From positions 1 through 64,000 of the forward strand of contig QHBK01000013.1 of assembly GCA_003244105.1 (NCBI GenBank): a stretch of DNA of 64,000 nt. The letters are read 5' to 3'. The position numbers and the translations under genes were made by a program. Below the pieces are notes generated by a model that had not been told where the DNA came from, did no database searches, and saw only the letters and a list, made by a program, of their open reading frames with translations. This DNA is from Candidatus Eremiobacter antarcticus (GTDB lineage: Bacteria; Vulcanimicrobiota; Vulcanimicrobiia; Eremiobacterales; Eremiobacteraceae). This document shows positions 26,365-34,434 of this stretch, piece by piece (within the stretch, counting starts at the first letter, position 1; every line of letters begins with the position of its first letter).

Positions 26365-27741
26365 TCAAGACAAATAGGGGGCGACGCGTTCGCCCTGCTG
26401 CGCGGCATCCATCACCATCTCGCTCACCGTGGGATGCGCATGGATGATGGAGCCCAGCTCATCCATGGTGAGGCCGTCCGACATCGCGACGGCGATCTCG
26501 TGGATCATCTCCACGGCATGGATGCCGATGATCGTGGCCCCGAGAATCCGGTCCGTCTTGGCGTCGGCCACGATGTTTGCGTATCCGTCGGGCTCGCCTT
26601 CCGCGAGCGCCTTGCCCGAGCCCAGGAACCTCGCCTGCCCGGCTCTCACCTCAAAACCACCGGTCTTCGCGGCGTCGGCGTTGAGGCCGACCATGGCGAT
26701 CTCCGGATGCGTGTAGATGCAACTGGGCACGACCGTCCAATCCATCGGCGCGACGTCGTGCCCCAAAGCGTTCTCTGCGGCGCGCCCGCCTTCGGCGGAC
26801 GCCTTGTGCGCGAGCTGCAGACCGCCGATGCAGTCTCCGACCGCGTACATTTTCGGATTGCCGGTTCGCAGGTGATCGTCGACGATGATGTTGCCGCGCT
26901 CGTCTATTTCGGCGCCGGCTTGCTCCAGTCCAATGCCGCGCGTCTGCGGCGTGCGACCGATCGAGATGAGCAGCTTGTCCGCCGCCAGGGTCGTGCCGTC
27001 GTCGAGGCGTGCGCGCAGCGGCGCGCCATCCTTGCCGTAGTCGAGGATGGCGTCCAGGCGACGTGTCGTCATGATCTCGACGCCGTCTTTGCGCAGGAAC
27101 TGCTGGAAGTAGTCGGCGGCCCGCTGATCGAGCGGCGCGAGGATGCGCGGCAGCACCTCGACGATCGTCACCTTCGTGCCGAGCGCAGCGAACAGACTCG
27201 CGTACTCGCAGCCGATCACGCCGCCTCCCAGGATCAGCATATCGCGGGGCAGAGCAGCAAGCCGCAAGACGCCGTTCGAGGTCAAGACATTCGGGTGGGT
27301 CATGTCGATGCCGGGGAGAGCTGACGGTTCGGTGCCGACGGCTGCGATGCAGACGTCGAACTCGTGACGAGCGCCCGCGACCACGACGGCATCGCCCTCG
27401 ATCGTGCCCTCGCCCCTGACCACCGTCACATGCTTGCGTTTGCAGGCGGCCTCCACGCCGTTGCGCTGCTTGACGACGATCTCTTCTTTGCGCGCCATCA
27501 TCCGCGTGAAATCGATCTTGGGCTCCGGGATATCGATGCCGAAGTCCGCCGCGTGCCGCATTTTGCGCAGCAGATCCGCGCCCGCCAGCAAGGATTTGGT
27601 CGGTATGCATCCCCAGTTCAGGCACGTGCCGCCCAAGTGCGCCCGCTCGACCAGTGTGACCTCCGCGCCAAGCTGCGCGGCCCGAAGCGCTGCCACGTCC
27701 CCGGCCGGCCCGCCACCGAGGACCACGACGCGTCGCGCCAC
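26365..27741 (-). CDS. lpdA: Dihydrolipoyl dehydrogenase (E3)
   Basis: The FAD enzyme that reoxidises the lipoyl arm of 2-oxo acid dehydrogenases. The 458-residue protein has the N-terminal FAD motif VVLGGGPAGDVAA, the redox disulfide C40-LNWG-C45 (GGTCLNWGCIPTK), an NAD motif (LILGGGVIGCEYA), the VGDCIGG FAD-binding block, and the C-terminal HAHPTVSE with the catalytic His-Glu. GTG 27741 begins only five bases after the stop of the E2-E1 fusion, so the two genes are one operon and together supply E1, E2 and E3. Confidence 0.93.
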   Translation of the reverse strand: MARRVVVLGGGPAGDVAALRAAQLGAEVTLVERAHLGGTCLNWGCIPTKSLLAGADLLRKMRHAADFGIDIPEPKIDFTRMMARKEEIVVKQRNGVEAACKRKHVTVVRGEGTIEGDAVVVAGARHEFDVCIAAVGTEPSALPGIDMTHPNVLTSNGVLRLAALPRDMLILGGGVIGCEYASLFAALGTKVTIVEVLPRILAPLDQRAADYFQQFLRKDGVEIMTTRRLDAILDYGKDGAPLRARLDDGTTLAADKLLISIGRTPQTRGIGLEQAGAEIDERGNIIVDDHLRTGNPKMYAVGDCIGGLQLAHKASAEGGRAAENALGHDVAPMDWTVVPSCIYTHPEIAMVGLNADAAKTGGFEVRAGQARFLGSGKALAEGEPDGYANIVADAKTDRILGATIIGIHAVEMIHEIAVAMSDGLTMDELGSIIHAHPTVSEMVMDAAQQGERVAPYLS

Positions 27742-27746
27742 CCTCT

Positions 27747-30700
27747 TTATGTCGCCTCGAGACCGAGCGCTTCGCGGACGATGCGTTCCTGCTCGGCAGC
27801 GTGCGCACCAGGATAGCCTTCGCTCGGGCTTGCCCGGTCGGGTCGGCCGACGTATCCAAACGCGATGCCCTTGGGGATGAGGCGCTCGCGCAACCGGCGC
27901 GACACGAACGCGCGCGCGCCCATGTTTTTCGGCTCTTCCTGCACCCAGGTGACGCTACGGACGTTGGGATAGGAGGCCACCAACGACAGCACGTCGTCGA
28001 ACGGGAACGGTTCGAGCAGTTCCACTCGCGCGATTGCCAAGTCGGCGGCTGCGCTTCGCTTCGGGTTGGCCGTCAGGTCGTAGTAGATCTTGCCGCTGCA
28101 CAGGTTCAGCCTCGAGATCCGCTGGCGATCCACAAGTGACGGGTCGTCCAGCACCGGTACGAAAACCGCATCGGTCAAGTCGCCGATCGCGGAGCCGGCC
28201 GCGCGCAAACGCAAGAGGCTCTTGGGAGTCATGATAACAAGCGGGCGAGCTTTGGACGCTTTGGCTTGATCGCGCAGGAGGTGGAAGTACTGGCCCGGAG
28301 TCGTGCAATTCGCCACCCGGAAGTTGCCCTCGGCCGCCAATTGCAAAAAGCGTTCAAGCCGGGCGCTCGAATGTTCCGGGCCAGCGCCTTCGTAGCCGTG
28401 CGGCAACAGCAGCGTCAGGCGTGAGCGCTCGTCCCATTTGGCTCTACCGGCGGCGATGAACTGGTCGATGATGATCTGGCCGCCATTGTTGAAATCGCCG
28501 AACTGCGCTTCCCACAGCACGAGCGCTTCCGGCGCCGTCGCGCTATAGCCATACTCGAACCCCATGCAGGCGTATTCGGAAAGCGGACTATTGTAAATCT
28601 CGAACGAGGCATGGGCGTCCGCGAGATGCTGCAGAGGCGTCCAGGTCGCGCCGGTGTTGACGTCGTGCAACACGAGATGGCGGTGGCTGAATGTGCCTCG
28701 TTCGGTGTCTTGACCCGTGAGCCGGATGGGAACCCCTTCGTCAAGCAGGCTCGCGAAGGCCAGCGCCTCGCCGAGGCCCCAGTCGATCTCGCCCTGACGA
28801 TCGAGCGCGTCTTTACGCCGCTCGAATTGGCGCAACAGCTTTGGATGAACCGCAAACCCATCCGGCACGCGCGTGAGATGCTGGTTCAGCCGGCGCAGCA
28901 TGTCGGCAGGGACTCGCGTGTTGACCGCGGTGGCAGCCGGCAGCTCCGCCGGTTGGGGCGTCTCCGGCATCTGCCACTGCGTCCCATGGGCTTTGACGGA
29001 TTCGTGCGCTTGCGCAACTCGGCTCGTGGCCCGCTCTTCGCTTTCCTTCACCTCGGCCTCGCTGACGGTGCCCTCTTCGATCAGGCGCCGCGCGAACAAC
29101 TCGCGAGCGGTCGGATGATCCGCGATGCGCGCATACATGAGCGGCTGCGTGTAGGCCGGCTCGTCGGCTTCGTTATGTCCGAAGCGGCGGTACCCGACGA
29201 GATCGATGAGCGCGTCACGATGAAAGCGGCGCCTATACGCGACGGCCAAATCGACGGCTGCGATGCATGCCTCAAGGTCGTCGGCATTGACGTGGACGAT
29301 GGGCACGTCAAAGCCCTTCGCCAGGTCGCTGGCGTAGCGCGTCGAGCGCCCCGCTTTGGGAAGCGTCGTGAAGCCGAGCTGGTTGTTGGCGATGAGATGC
29401 AGCGTGCCGCCCGTCGTGTAGCCGGCCAAGCTTTGCAGGTTGAAGACCTCAGCGACCGTGCCTTGACCGTTGAAGGCGGCATCTCCATGGATGAGGATGG
29501 CTGCCGCTTTTGAAGGGTCAAGCCCCGCGATTGGTGTTTTCCGGTCGGTTTGAAGGGCGCGGGTCTGTCCTTCGACGACGCTGTCCACGGCCTCGAGATG
29601 CGAAGGGTTGTTCGCGAGCACCACGGTGACGCGCTGGCCGGACGGCGTCGTGTACGTGCCGGTTGCGCCTTGATGGTACTTGACGTCACCCGTCACGTCG
29701 CCTTCGCGATGGATCAACCCTCGCAGCTGCGCTTGTTCGAATTCGAAAAGGATCTCTTCATAGGGGCGGTCCACGACGTGCGTGATGACGGCGAGGCGTC
29801 CCCGGTGCGCCATGCCGATGCGGACGTCGAACGTGCCGTCCTCGGCGAGCATCACGAGCATCTCCTCGAGCATGGGGACCATCGCGTCGAGGCCTTCGAT
29901 CGAAAACGTCTTCTGGCCCAAGAACGCCTTGCGTAGGTAGCGCTCGAACGACTCGACGCGCGTGAGCCTCTCGAGCAGTTCCAGCTTGCGCTCGCGCGAA
30001 AAGGAGCGGCGCTGCGCGTTAGATTCGATCTGCTGCCGCAGCCAGGAGCGCTGCTCGTGGTTGCTCATGTGCTCGACCTCGTACGCAATCGTCGAGCAAT
30101 AGGTGTCTTTCAGCTGCGCAACCACTTCCCTCAATGTTGATCCCGGAGCGTACACCCGCAAGGCGTTGGCGGGAAGCTGCGCCATCGTGCCTTCATCTAA
30201 TGAGAGCGTCGCCGGGTCGAGTGCGGGATCGGGCGACGGGCGGTCGCTCAAAGGATCGAGGTTCGCCGCGTTGATGCCGTGCGTTCGATAGCGCGTGATG
30301 AGCGCCATGGCCGCGGCTGCCGCGCGCGTGATGTCACCGATGGATCCGGCGGACGCTTGAGCGGCAGAGGTGTCCGCCCGCTGCTCGAAGCGACGCCCGA
30401 CGGGAGGTGCTTGTGTCGGCTTGAGGCCCAAGCTCGCGAAGACTGATCCATAGAAGTCGTCGGCGCCGCCGATCAACTGCTCGATGCGGCGCAAGAACTC
30501 GCCGGACTCCGCGCCTTGGATGACGCGGTGATCGTACGTGCTTGTCAGCGTCATGACTTTGCTGACGCCCATGCTGCGCAGCGCATCTTCTGACGCCGTC
30601 CCGAGGCCCGGGGGATAGCCGATGGCGCCGGCCGCTACGATCGTGCCCTGCCCGGACATGAGACGGGGGACGGATGCGACCGTGCCTATGCCGCCCGGGT

Positions 30701-31808
30701 TTGTCAGCGTCATGGTGGCGCCGGACATGTCGCTCGACCCGAGCGTTCCGGCGCGCGCCTTGTTCACAAGCGCCTCGTAACGCCGGTGGAATTCCGCGAA
30801 CTCCAACCGGTCGGCGTCGCGGATGACCGGAACGAGCAGCACGCGCGAGCCGTCGCCCTTTTGCAGATCGACGGCCAATCCCAGATGCAAGCCAGCGGAG
30901 ACGCGTTCCGGGCCTCCCGCCGAACGGCGGAAAACCGTGCACATGACTGGGAACGTCTTGGCGGCCTGCGCGATGGCGAACGCCAGCAGGTGAGTGAAGG
31001 AGATCTTCTCGCTCCGGCCGGCTTCCTTGAGCGCGGCGTTCAGAGATCGCCGCTGCGCATCGAGCTCGTCCACCGAAATGGTCCGGAAGCTCGTCGCGGT
31101 CGGCACCGTTAAGCTTTGCTCCATATGCCCGACCAGAGAGGCGGCTGCTCCGCGCAGCGGCGTCACCTGCTCTGCCGCAGCGGTCGGCGGGCGGGGGCCG
31201 GTGCTCGCGGCGCCTTGAGAGCCGTCTGTCGCCGCGGCTTTCTTGCCGTCGACGGCCGGCTTGGCAGCGTCCGTGCGCACTGCGCCCCCAGAGCCGGGAG
31301 CGTCGCCTGAAGCCTGCGCACCGCGGGCCGCTCTCCGCCGCGCTATGGGTGATGGGCCGGTATATACCTCGGCGCTTGGGAAGAACACCGCCCGCTGATG
31401 TTCGGCTGGCTGCGCGTTGCCCGCGGCGATTTTGCCTGCGGTCGCGCCCGTCGCCGCAGCGTCCTTTCGTTCTCGCGAGGTCGCGGCAGAGCCGCTCGCC
31501 GGCTTGCCGGCAGCTGTTGGTGCATCGGCGGCTTTGGGGATCGCGCCGACATCCGGCTTGGCCGCAGTGTCGATCTCCGCGAGCGCGGCGCCCACAGAAA
31601 CGGTCGCGCCCTCTTGCGAGATGATGCGCGTGAGCTTGCCCGCAGCAGGTGCGGGCACTTCGACATCCACTTTGTCGGTCGTGACATCCACGAGCGCTTC
31701 GCCTGCGGTCACGAAGTCGCCGGGTCGCTTTCGCCAACCGGTTATCGACCCTTCGCTAACCGACTCTCCCATTTCCGGAAGGACGACTCGCACTAAGGTT
31801 TCTGGCAT
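27747..31808 (-). CDS. kgd: Lipoyl-E2-E1 fused 2-oxoglutarate dehydrogenase
   Basis: A TCA-cycle enzyme converting 2-oxoglutarate to succinyl-CoA, 1353 residues from ATG 31808 (the frame is open to 31832). Residues 1-80 are a lipoyl domain with Lys46 (TDKVDVE). An Ala/Pro-rich linker (about 80-230) follows, containing a degenerate subunit-binding-like stretch (SPIARRRAARG). The E2 succinyltransferase domain carries YDHRVIQGAESG, the same form as actinobacterial Kgd/OdhA. The C-terminal 850 residues are a SucA-type thiamine E1 (GMAHRGRLAVI, GDAAFNGQGTVAE, RFGHNEADEP). Actinobacterial homologues, as I know them, lack their own lipoyl domain. With lpdA the whole complex would be two polypeptides. 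Confidence 0.9.
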   Translation of the reverse strand: MPETLVRVVLPEMGESVSEGSITGWRKRPGDFVTAGEALVDVTTDKVDVEVPAPAAGKLTRIISQEGATVSVGAALAEIDTAAKPDVGAIPKAADAPTAAGKPASGSAATSRERKDAAATGATAGKIAAGNAQPAEHQRAVFFPSAEVYTGPSPIARRRAARGAQASGDAPGSGGAVRTDAAKPAVDGKKAAATDGSQGAASTGPRPPTAAAEQVTPLRGAAASLVGHMEQSLTVPTATSFRTISVDELDAQRRSLNAALKEAGRSEKISFTHLLAFAIAQAAKTFPVMCTVFRRSAGGPERVSAGLHLGLAVDLQKGDGSRVLLVPVIRDADRLEFAEFHRRYEALVNKARAGTLGSSDMSGATMTLTNPGGIGTVASVPRLMSGQGTIVAAGAIGYPPGLGTASEDALRSMGVSKVMTLTSTYDHRVIQGAESGEFLRRIEQLIGGADDFYGSVFASLGLKPTQAPPVGRRFEQRADTSAAQASAGSIGDITRAAAAAMALITRYRTHGINAANLDPLSDRPSPDPALDPATLSLDEGTMAQLPANALRVYAPGSTLREVVAQLKDTYCSTIAYEVEHMSNHEQRSWLRQQIESNAQRRSFSRERKLELLERLTRVESFERYLRKAFLGQKTFSIEGLDAMVPMLEEMLVMLAEDGTFDVRIGMAHRGRLAVITHVVDRPYEEILFEFEQAQLRGLIHREGDVTGDVKYHQGATGTYTTPSGQRVTVVLANNPSHLEAVDSVVEGQTRALQTDRKTPIAGLDPSKAAAILIHGDAAFNGQGTVAEVFNLQSLAGYTTGGTLHLIANNQLGFTTLPKAGRSTRYASDLAKGFDVPIVHVNADDLEACIAAVDLAVAYRRRFHRDALIDLVGYRRFGHNEADEPAYTQPLMYARIADHPTARELFARRLIEEGTVSEAEVKESEERATSRVAQAHESVKAHGTQWQMPETPQPAELPAATAVNTRVPADMLRRLNQHLTRVPDGFAVHPKLLRQFERRKDALDRQGEIDWGLGEALAFASLLDEGVPIRLTGQDTERGTFSHRHLVLHDVNTGATWTPLQHLADAHASFEIYNSPLSEYACMGFEYGYSATAPEALVLWEAQFGDFNNGGQIIIDQFIAAGRAKWDERSRLTLLLPHGYEGAGPEHSSARLERFLQLAAEGNFRVANCTTPGQYFHLLRDQAKASKARPLVIMTPKSLLRLRAAGSAIGDLTDAVFVPVLDDPSLVDRQRISRLNLCSGKIYYDLTANPKRSAAADLAIARVELLEPFPFDDVLSLVASYPNVRSVTWVQEEPKNMGARAFVSRRLRERLIPKGIAFGYVGRPDRASPSEGYPGAHAAEQERIVREALGLEAT

Positions 31809-31892
31809 ACGTTCGCTGTTTCGCTTCAGCACCTGGCGCGCACCGCCCTGGCTGCTCGTGCCTTCAAGCCGCGCTGCGTCTGCCGCGCGATG

Positions 31893-32663
31893 CTATCGCA
31901 CGTACGAGCCGCCGTTGAGATCGATGGTCGCCCCGTTCGCGTACGCAGCCAGCGGCGAAGCGAGAAACGTGATGACGTTTGCGATGTCTTGCGGATCGCC
32001 GACGCGCCCCAAGGGTATTTCCGCTTCGATTTGCGTGCGCCGGGCCGGAATCGACAGATCAGCTGCGGCCATGTCGGTGTCGACCCAGCCGGGGGCGACG
32101 GCGACCGCCGTGATTCCGTCTTTGGCGCAGGCGCGAGCGATCGACTTCGTGAGGTTGATCAGCGCAGCTTTGCTGGCGCCGTAGTCCGCGAAGGTAAGTT
32201 CTCCTCGATGCCCTGCGCGCGAAGCGACGTTGATGATCCGCCCGCCGCGACCTTGACGCCGCATGCGCTGCATCGCAAGCCAGGCGATGTTGGCGGCGCC
32301 GAACAGATTGGCATCGAAGGTACGTTGCCAGCCGCGCCGCCACGACGCGTAGTCGTCGCCTTCGAACGGGTTCTCCGCGAAGACGGCTGCGTTGTTGACG
32401 ACGATGTTGATGCCGCCGAAACGGTCGATGCACTGTTCGACAATGCCCGGCAATGATTCCGCATCGCCAAGATCGCAGCGCGCGAAGGCTGCCCGCTCGC
32501 CCAGTTGCGCAGCCAGGGTCGACGCCCGCTCCGCACGCGAGAAGAAGGTGAAGAACACGGACGCTCCGGCTTCGTGCAGATTGCGGACTGCCGCCGCGCC
32601 GATTCCGCTCGATCCGCCGGTCACGAGCGCGACTGCGCCGCTCAGGTCGATGTTCACGCTCAC
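31893..32663 (-). CDS. Short-chain dehydrogenase/reductase
   Basis: An NAD(P)-dependent oxidoreductase of 256 residues in the FabG-like classical SDR group. Visible motifs are the dinucleotide site TGGSSGIGAA, NNAAVF, the catalytic Ser in NVASRAG, and Y-x3-K in YGASKAAL. The start GTG at 32663 overlaps the stop of the upstream hydrolase gene (GTGA). It closes a three-gene overlapping operon (34434 to 31893). The substrate is not predictable. Confidence 0.9.
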   Translation of the reverse strand: MSVNIDLSGAVALVTGGSSGIGAAAVRNLHEAGASVFFTFFSRAERASTLAAQLGERAAFARCDLGDAESLPGIVEQCIDRFGGINIVVNNAAVFAENPFEGDDYASWRRGWQRTFDANLFGAANIAWLAMQRMRRQGRGGRIINVASRAGHRGELTFADYGASKAALINLTKSIARACAKDGITAVAVAPGWVDTDMAAADLSIPARRTQIEAEIPLGRVGDPQDIANVITFLASPLAAYANGATIDLNGGSYVR

Positions 32664-33481
32664 AGCGTGGCTCGCACGGTGCGCATCCAGCGCGTCATGG
32701 CGGCGTTGGAAGCCTCTGCGGCATTTGCGGTCGTATCCGGCTCGAACTCCGTGTACAAGACGATTACAGAACGCCGTCCCTCGGGAGTGACGAGTATCCC
32801 GGCATCGTGGCTGAGGTCCGACGTCTCGCCGGTCTTGTGCATGAACCGGTCCCCCGGCGCAAGGCCCGGCCCGAGTTTCCGGTTCTCTTTACAGCGGTTC
32901 AGGATCGCGCGTTGCTGCGCAGCCCCCACAATCCGATCGTCGGCGATCAGCGCCAGCAGCCTGCCGATTTCCGCAGGCGGCAGCCGATTGCGCCCCGTCA
33001 TCTCCGGATCTTCGATCAACGGCTCAGAGCCGGACAACTTTCGCCCGAGCACAAACGTGGGCAGACCGAGCTCGTGCATGTAGTCCGTCACCCGCTCCCG
33101 ACGCAGGACGTCCATGAGCTGGTTGGTCGCGACGTTGTCGGACAGCGTGATCATCAATTCGACCAGTTCGCGGGCCGTGGCAAGGTAGCCGGTCACAAGC
33201 GGCGTCGGCTGATCCGTCGTCGTCTGGTTGGACTCGGTGATGACGACATGCGCATCCGGTGACAAGACTCCGGCGTCGTACTGGCGGTACGCTTCAGCCA
33301 TGATCGGCACTTTGATGACGCTGGCCGGATAGACGTTCTCGTCCGATCGCCATTGCCCGAAGCGCCCACGGTCGAGGTCGCACACGTACGCGTAGGCGGT
33401 TTCCCGGATACCCGCGTCGGTCAGGGCGTCGACGATGCCCGCGGTGATGGCCTCGTCCGCGGTCGCCGTCAACGCTCTCAT
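32660..33481 (-). CDS. Class A beta-lactamase-like serine hydrolase
   Basis: A penicillin-recognising-fold protein of 273 residues. The three fold motifs are present: S54-VIK57, S114-DN116 and K216-TG. The omega-loop Glu motif E-x2-L-N that true class A lactamases use for deacylation is not evident (the region reads LIEDPEMTGRNRLPP). I also see no signal peptide: the ATG at 33481, which overlaps the upstream stop (ATGA), is followed by a polar start. It may act on a cytoplasmic ester or amide, or be exported another way. The frame stays open to 33517, overlapping the previous gene without adding a signal. Confidence 0.82.
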   Translation of the reverse strand: MRALTATADEAITAGIVDALTDAGIRETAYAYVCDLDRGRFGQWRSDENVYPASVIKVPIMAEAYRQYDAGVLSPDAHVVITESNQTTTDQPTPLVTGYLATARELVELMITLSDNVATNQLMDVLRRERVTDYMHELGLPTFVLGRKLSGSEPLIEDPEMTGRNRLPPAEIGRLLALIADDRIVGAAQQRAILNRCKENRKLGPGLAPGDRFMHKTGETSDLSHDAGILVTPEGRRSVIVLYTEFEPDTTANAAEASNAAMTRWMRTVRATL

Positions 33482-34434
33482 CGCTGAGCCTTGGCCGGCG
33501 CGTTTTGGAGCGCCCAAGGCGTCGCGTCGTACGTCTCGTCAATAGAGAGACCCAAGTGCGCCCCCAATATCGCGGTGTTCCACTGCGTGCTGCCGGTGTA
33601 ATGCTGATGTTGGGGCACGCCGCTGGTCGCGTCGAATTCGGCGATGCCTTTGAACGCCATCGTGGCCGTCTTGAAACCGCGCGCTTGCAGGTCCTTGACG
33701 ACATCCATGCGGCCTGTGGCTTGAACGTCGAGCACGGCGATGCGATGGTCTCCACGCTGTTCGACGCGCACGAGCCGATCGACGTACGTGACTTCGCCTG
33801 CGGCCAATTCCCGTTCCAAGCGCGATCGGCGGCTGAAGGTCCACGAGTCACCCACCTTGATCGGCCCCGCGGGGAACTCGGCGAGCGCCGCATCGCCAGG
33901 GTCTTCGTACAGCTGCGCCTGCCCGTCCTTGGCAGCCGCGCAGGTCACATAGGCCGCAGCGGCGGCTTGCGTTGAGGTCGCCGCTGGGGACGGGCTTGCG
34001 CCGGCCTCTTCATCTTGTGAGCCGCAAGAAAAGCCCACAGGACTGAAGCGGCTCGCGGCTTGGGCGGGCACGAGCTCCCGATGCGAGCGCTTCTTGACGG
34101 AAGCGTCTTTGGGGTGTTCGCCCCCGTAGCGCCTGAGGATGACCTCGGCGACGTAGACACCGTCACCGTTCGAACGCGCGTCCAACGTTCGGTTCCGCTG
34201 CTCGAGGATCGTCACCGGATCCGCTCGCGAGCCCGCCAAGCGTCGCAAGACTCCGTTCATCTGATACGAGACCGTGCGCGACGCGTTCGATTGCGCGACG
34301 TACTGCTGACTTGGGGCAGGCAGTCGCCACGCCAATGTGACGTCCTGCGACGGAACGATTGCAACGGCCAGCAGCGCAAGCGGGAGCACGGAGACCCGCC
34401 AGGTTTGGCCAAAGGTAGATGAGACGTGCGGCAT
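33478..34434 (-). CDS. Secreted protein of unknown function (paralogue A)
   Basis: A 318-residue protein with a signal (VSVLPLALLAVAIVPSQ), a region rich in Ala/Ser/Pro, and a C-terminal domain containing VGDSWTFSRRSRLERE..GEVTYVDRLVRVE. The same layout ([27 protein letters not shown]) occurs in the protein at 36740-37546, so the two look like paralogues. Its ATG at 34434 overlaps by nine bases the GTG start of the divergent gene at 34426. One of the two starts is probably further in. First gene of the overlapping operon with the hydrolase and SDR. Confidence 0.65.
   Translation of the reverse strand: MPHVSSTFGQTWRVSVLPLALLAVAIVPSQDVTLAWRLPAPSQQYVAQSNASRTVSYQMNGVLRRLAGSRADPVTILEQRNRTLDARSNGDGVYVAEVILRRYGGEHPKDASVKKRSHRELVPAQAASRFSPVGFSCGSQDEEAGASPSPAATSTQAAAAAYVTCAAAKDGQAQLYEDPGDAALAEFPAGPIKVGDSWTFSRRSRLERELAAGEVTYVDRLVRVEQRGDHRIAVLDVQATGRMDVVKDLQARGFKTATMAFKGIAEFDATSGVPQHQHYTGSTQWNTAILGAHLGLSIDETYDATPWALQNAPAKAQR

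Noticed and set aside
30334-31737. 467-residue minus-strand ORF inside the kgd gene
   Set aside because: Alternate frame of the lipoyl-E2-E1 coding region, again dominated by Arg, with no domain.
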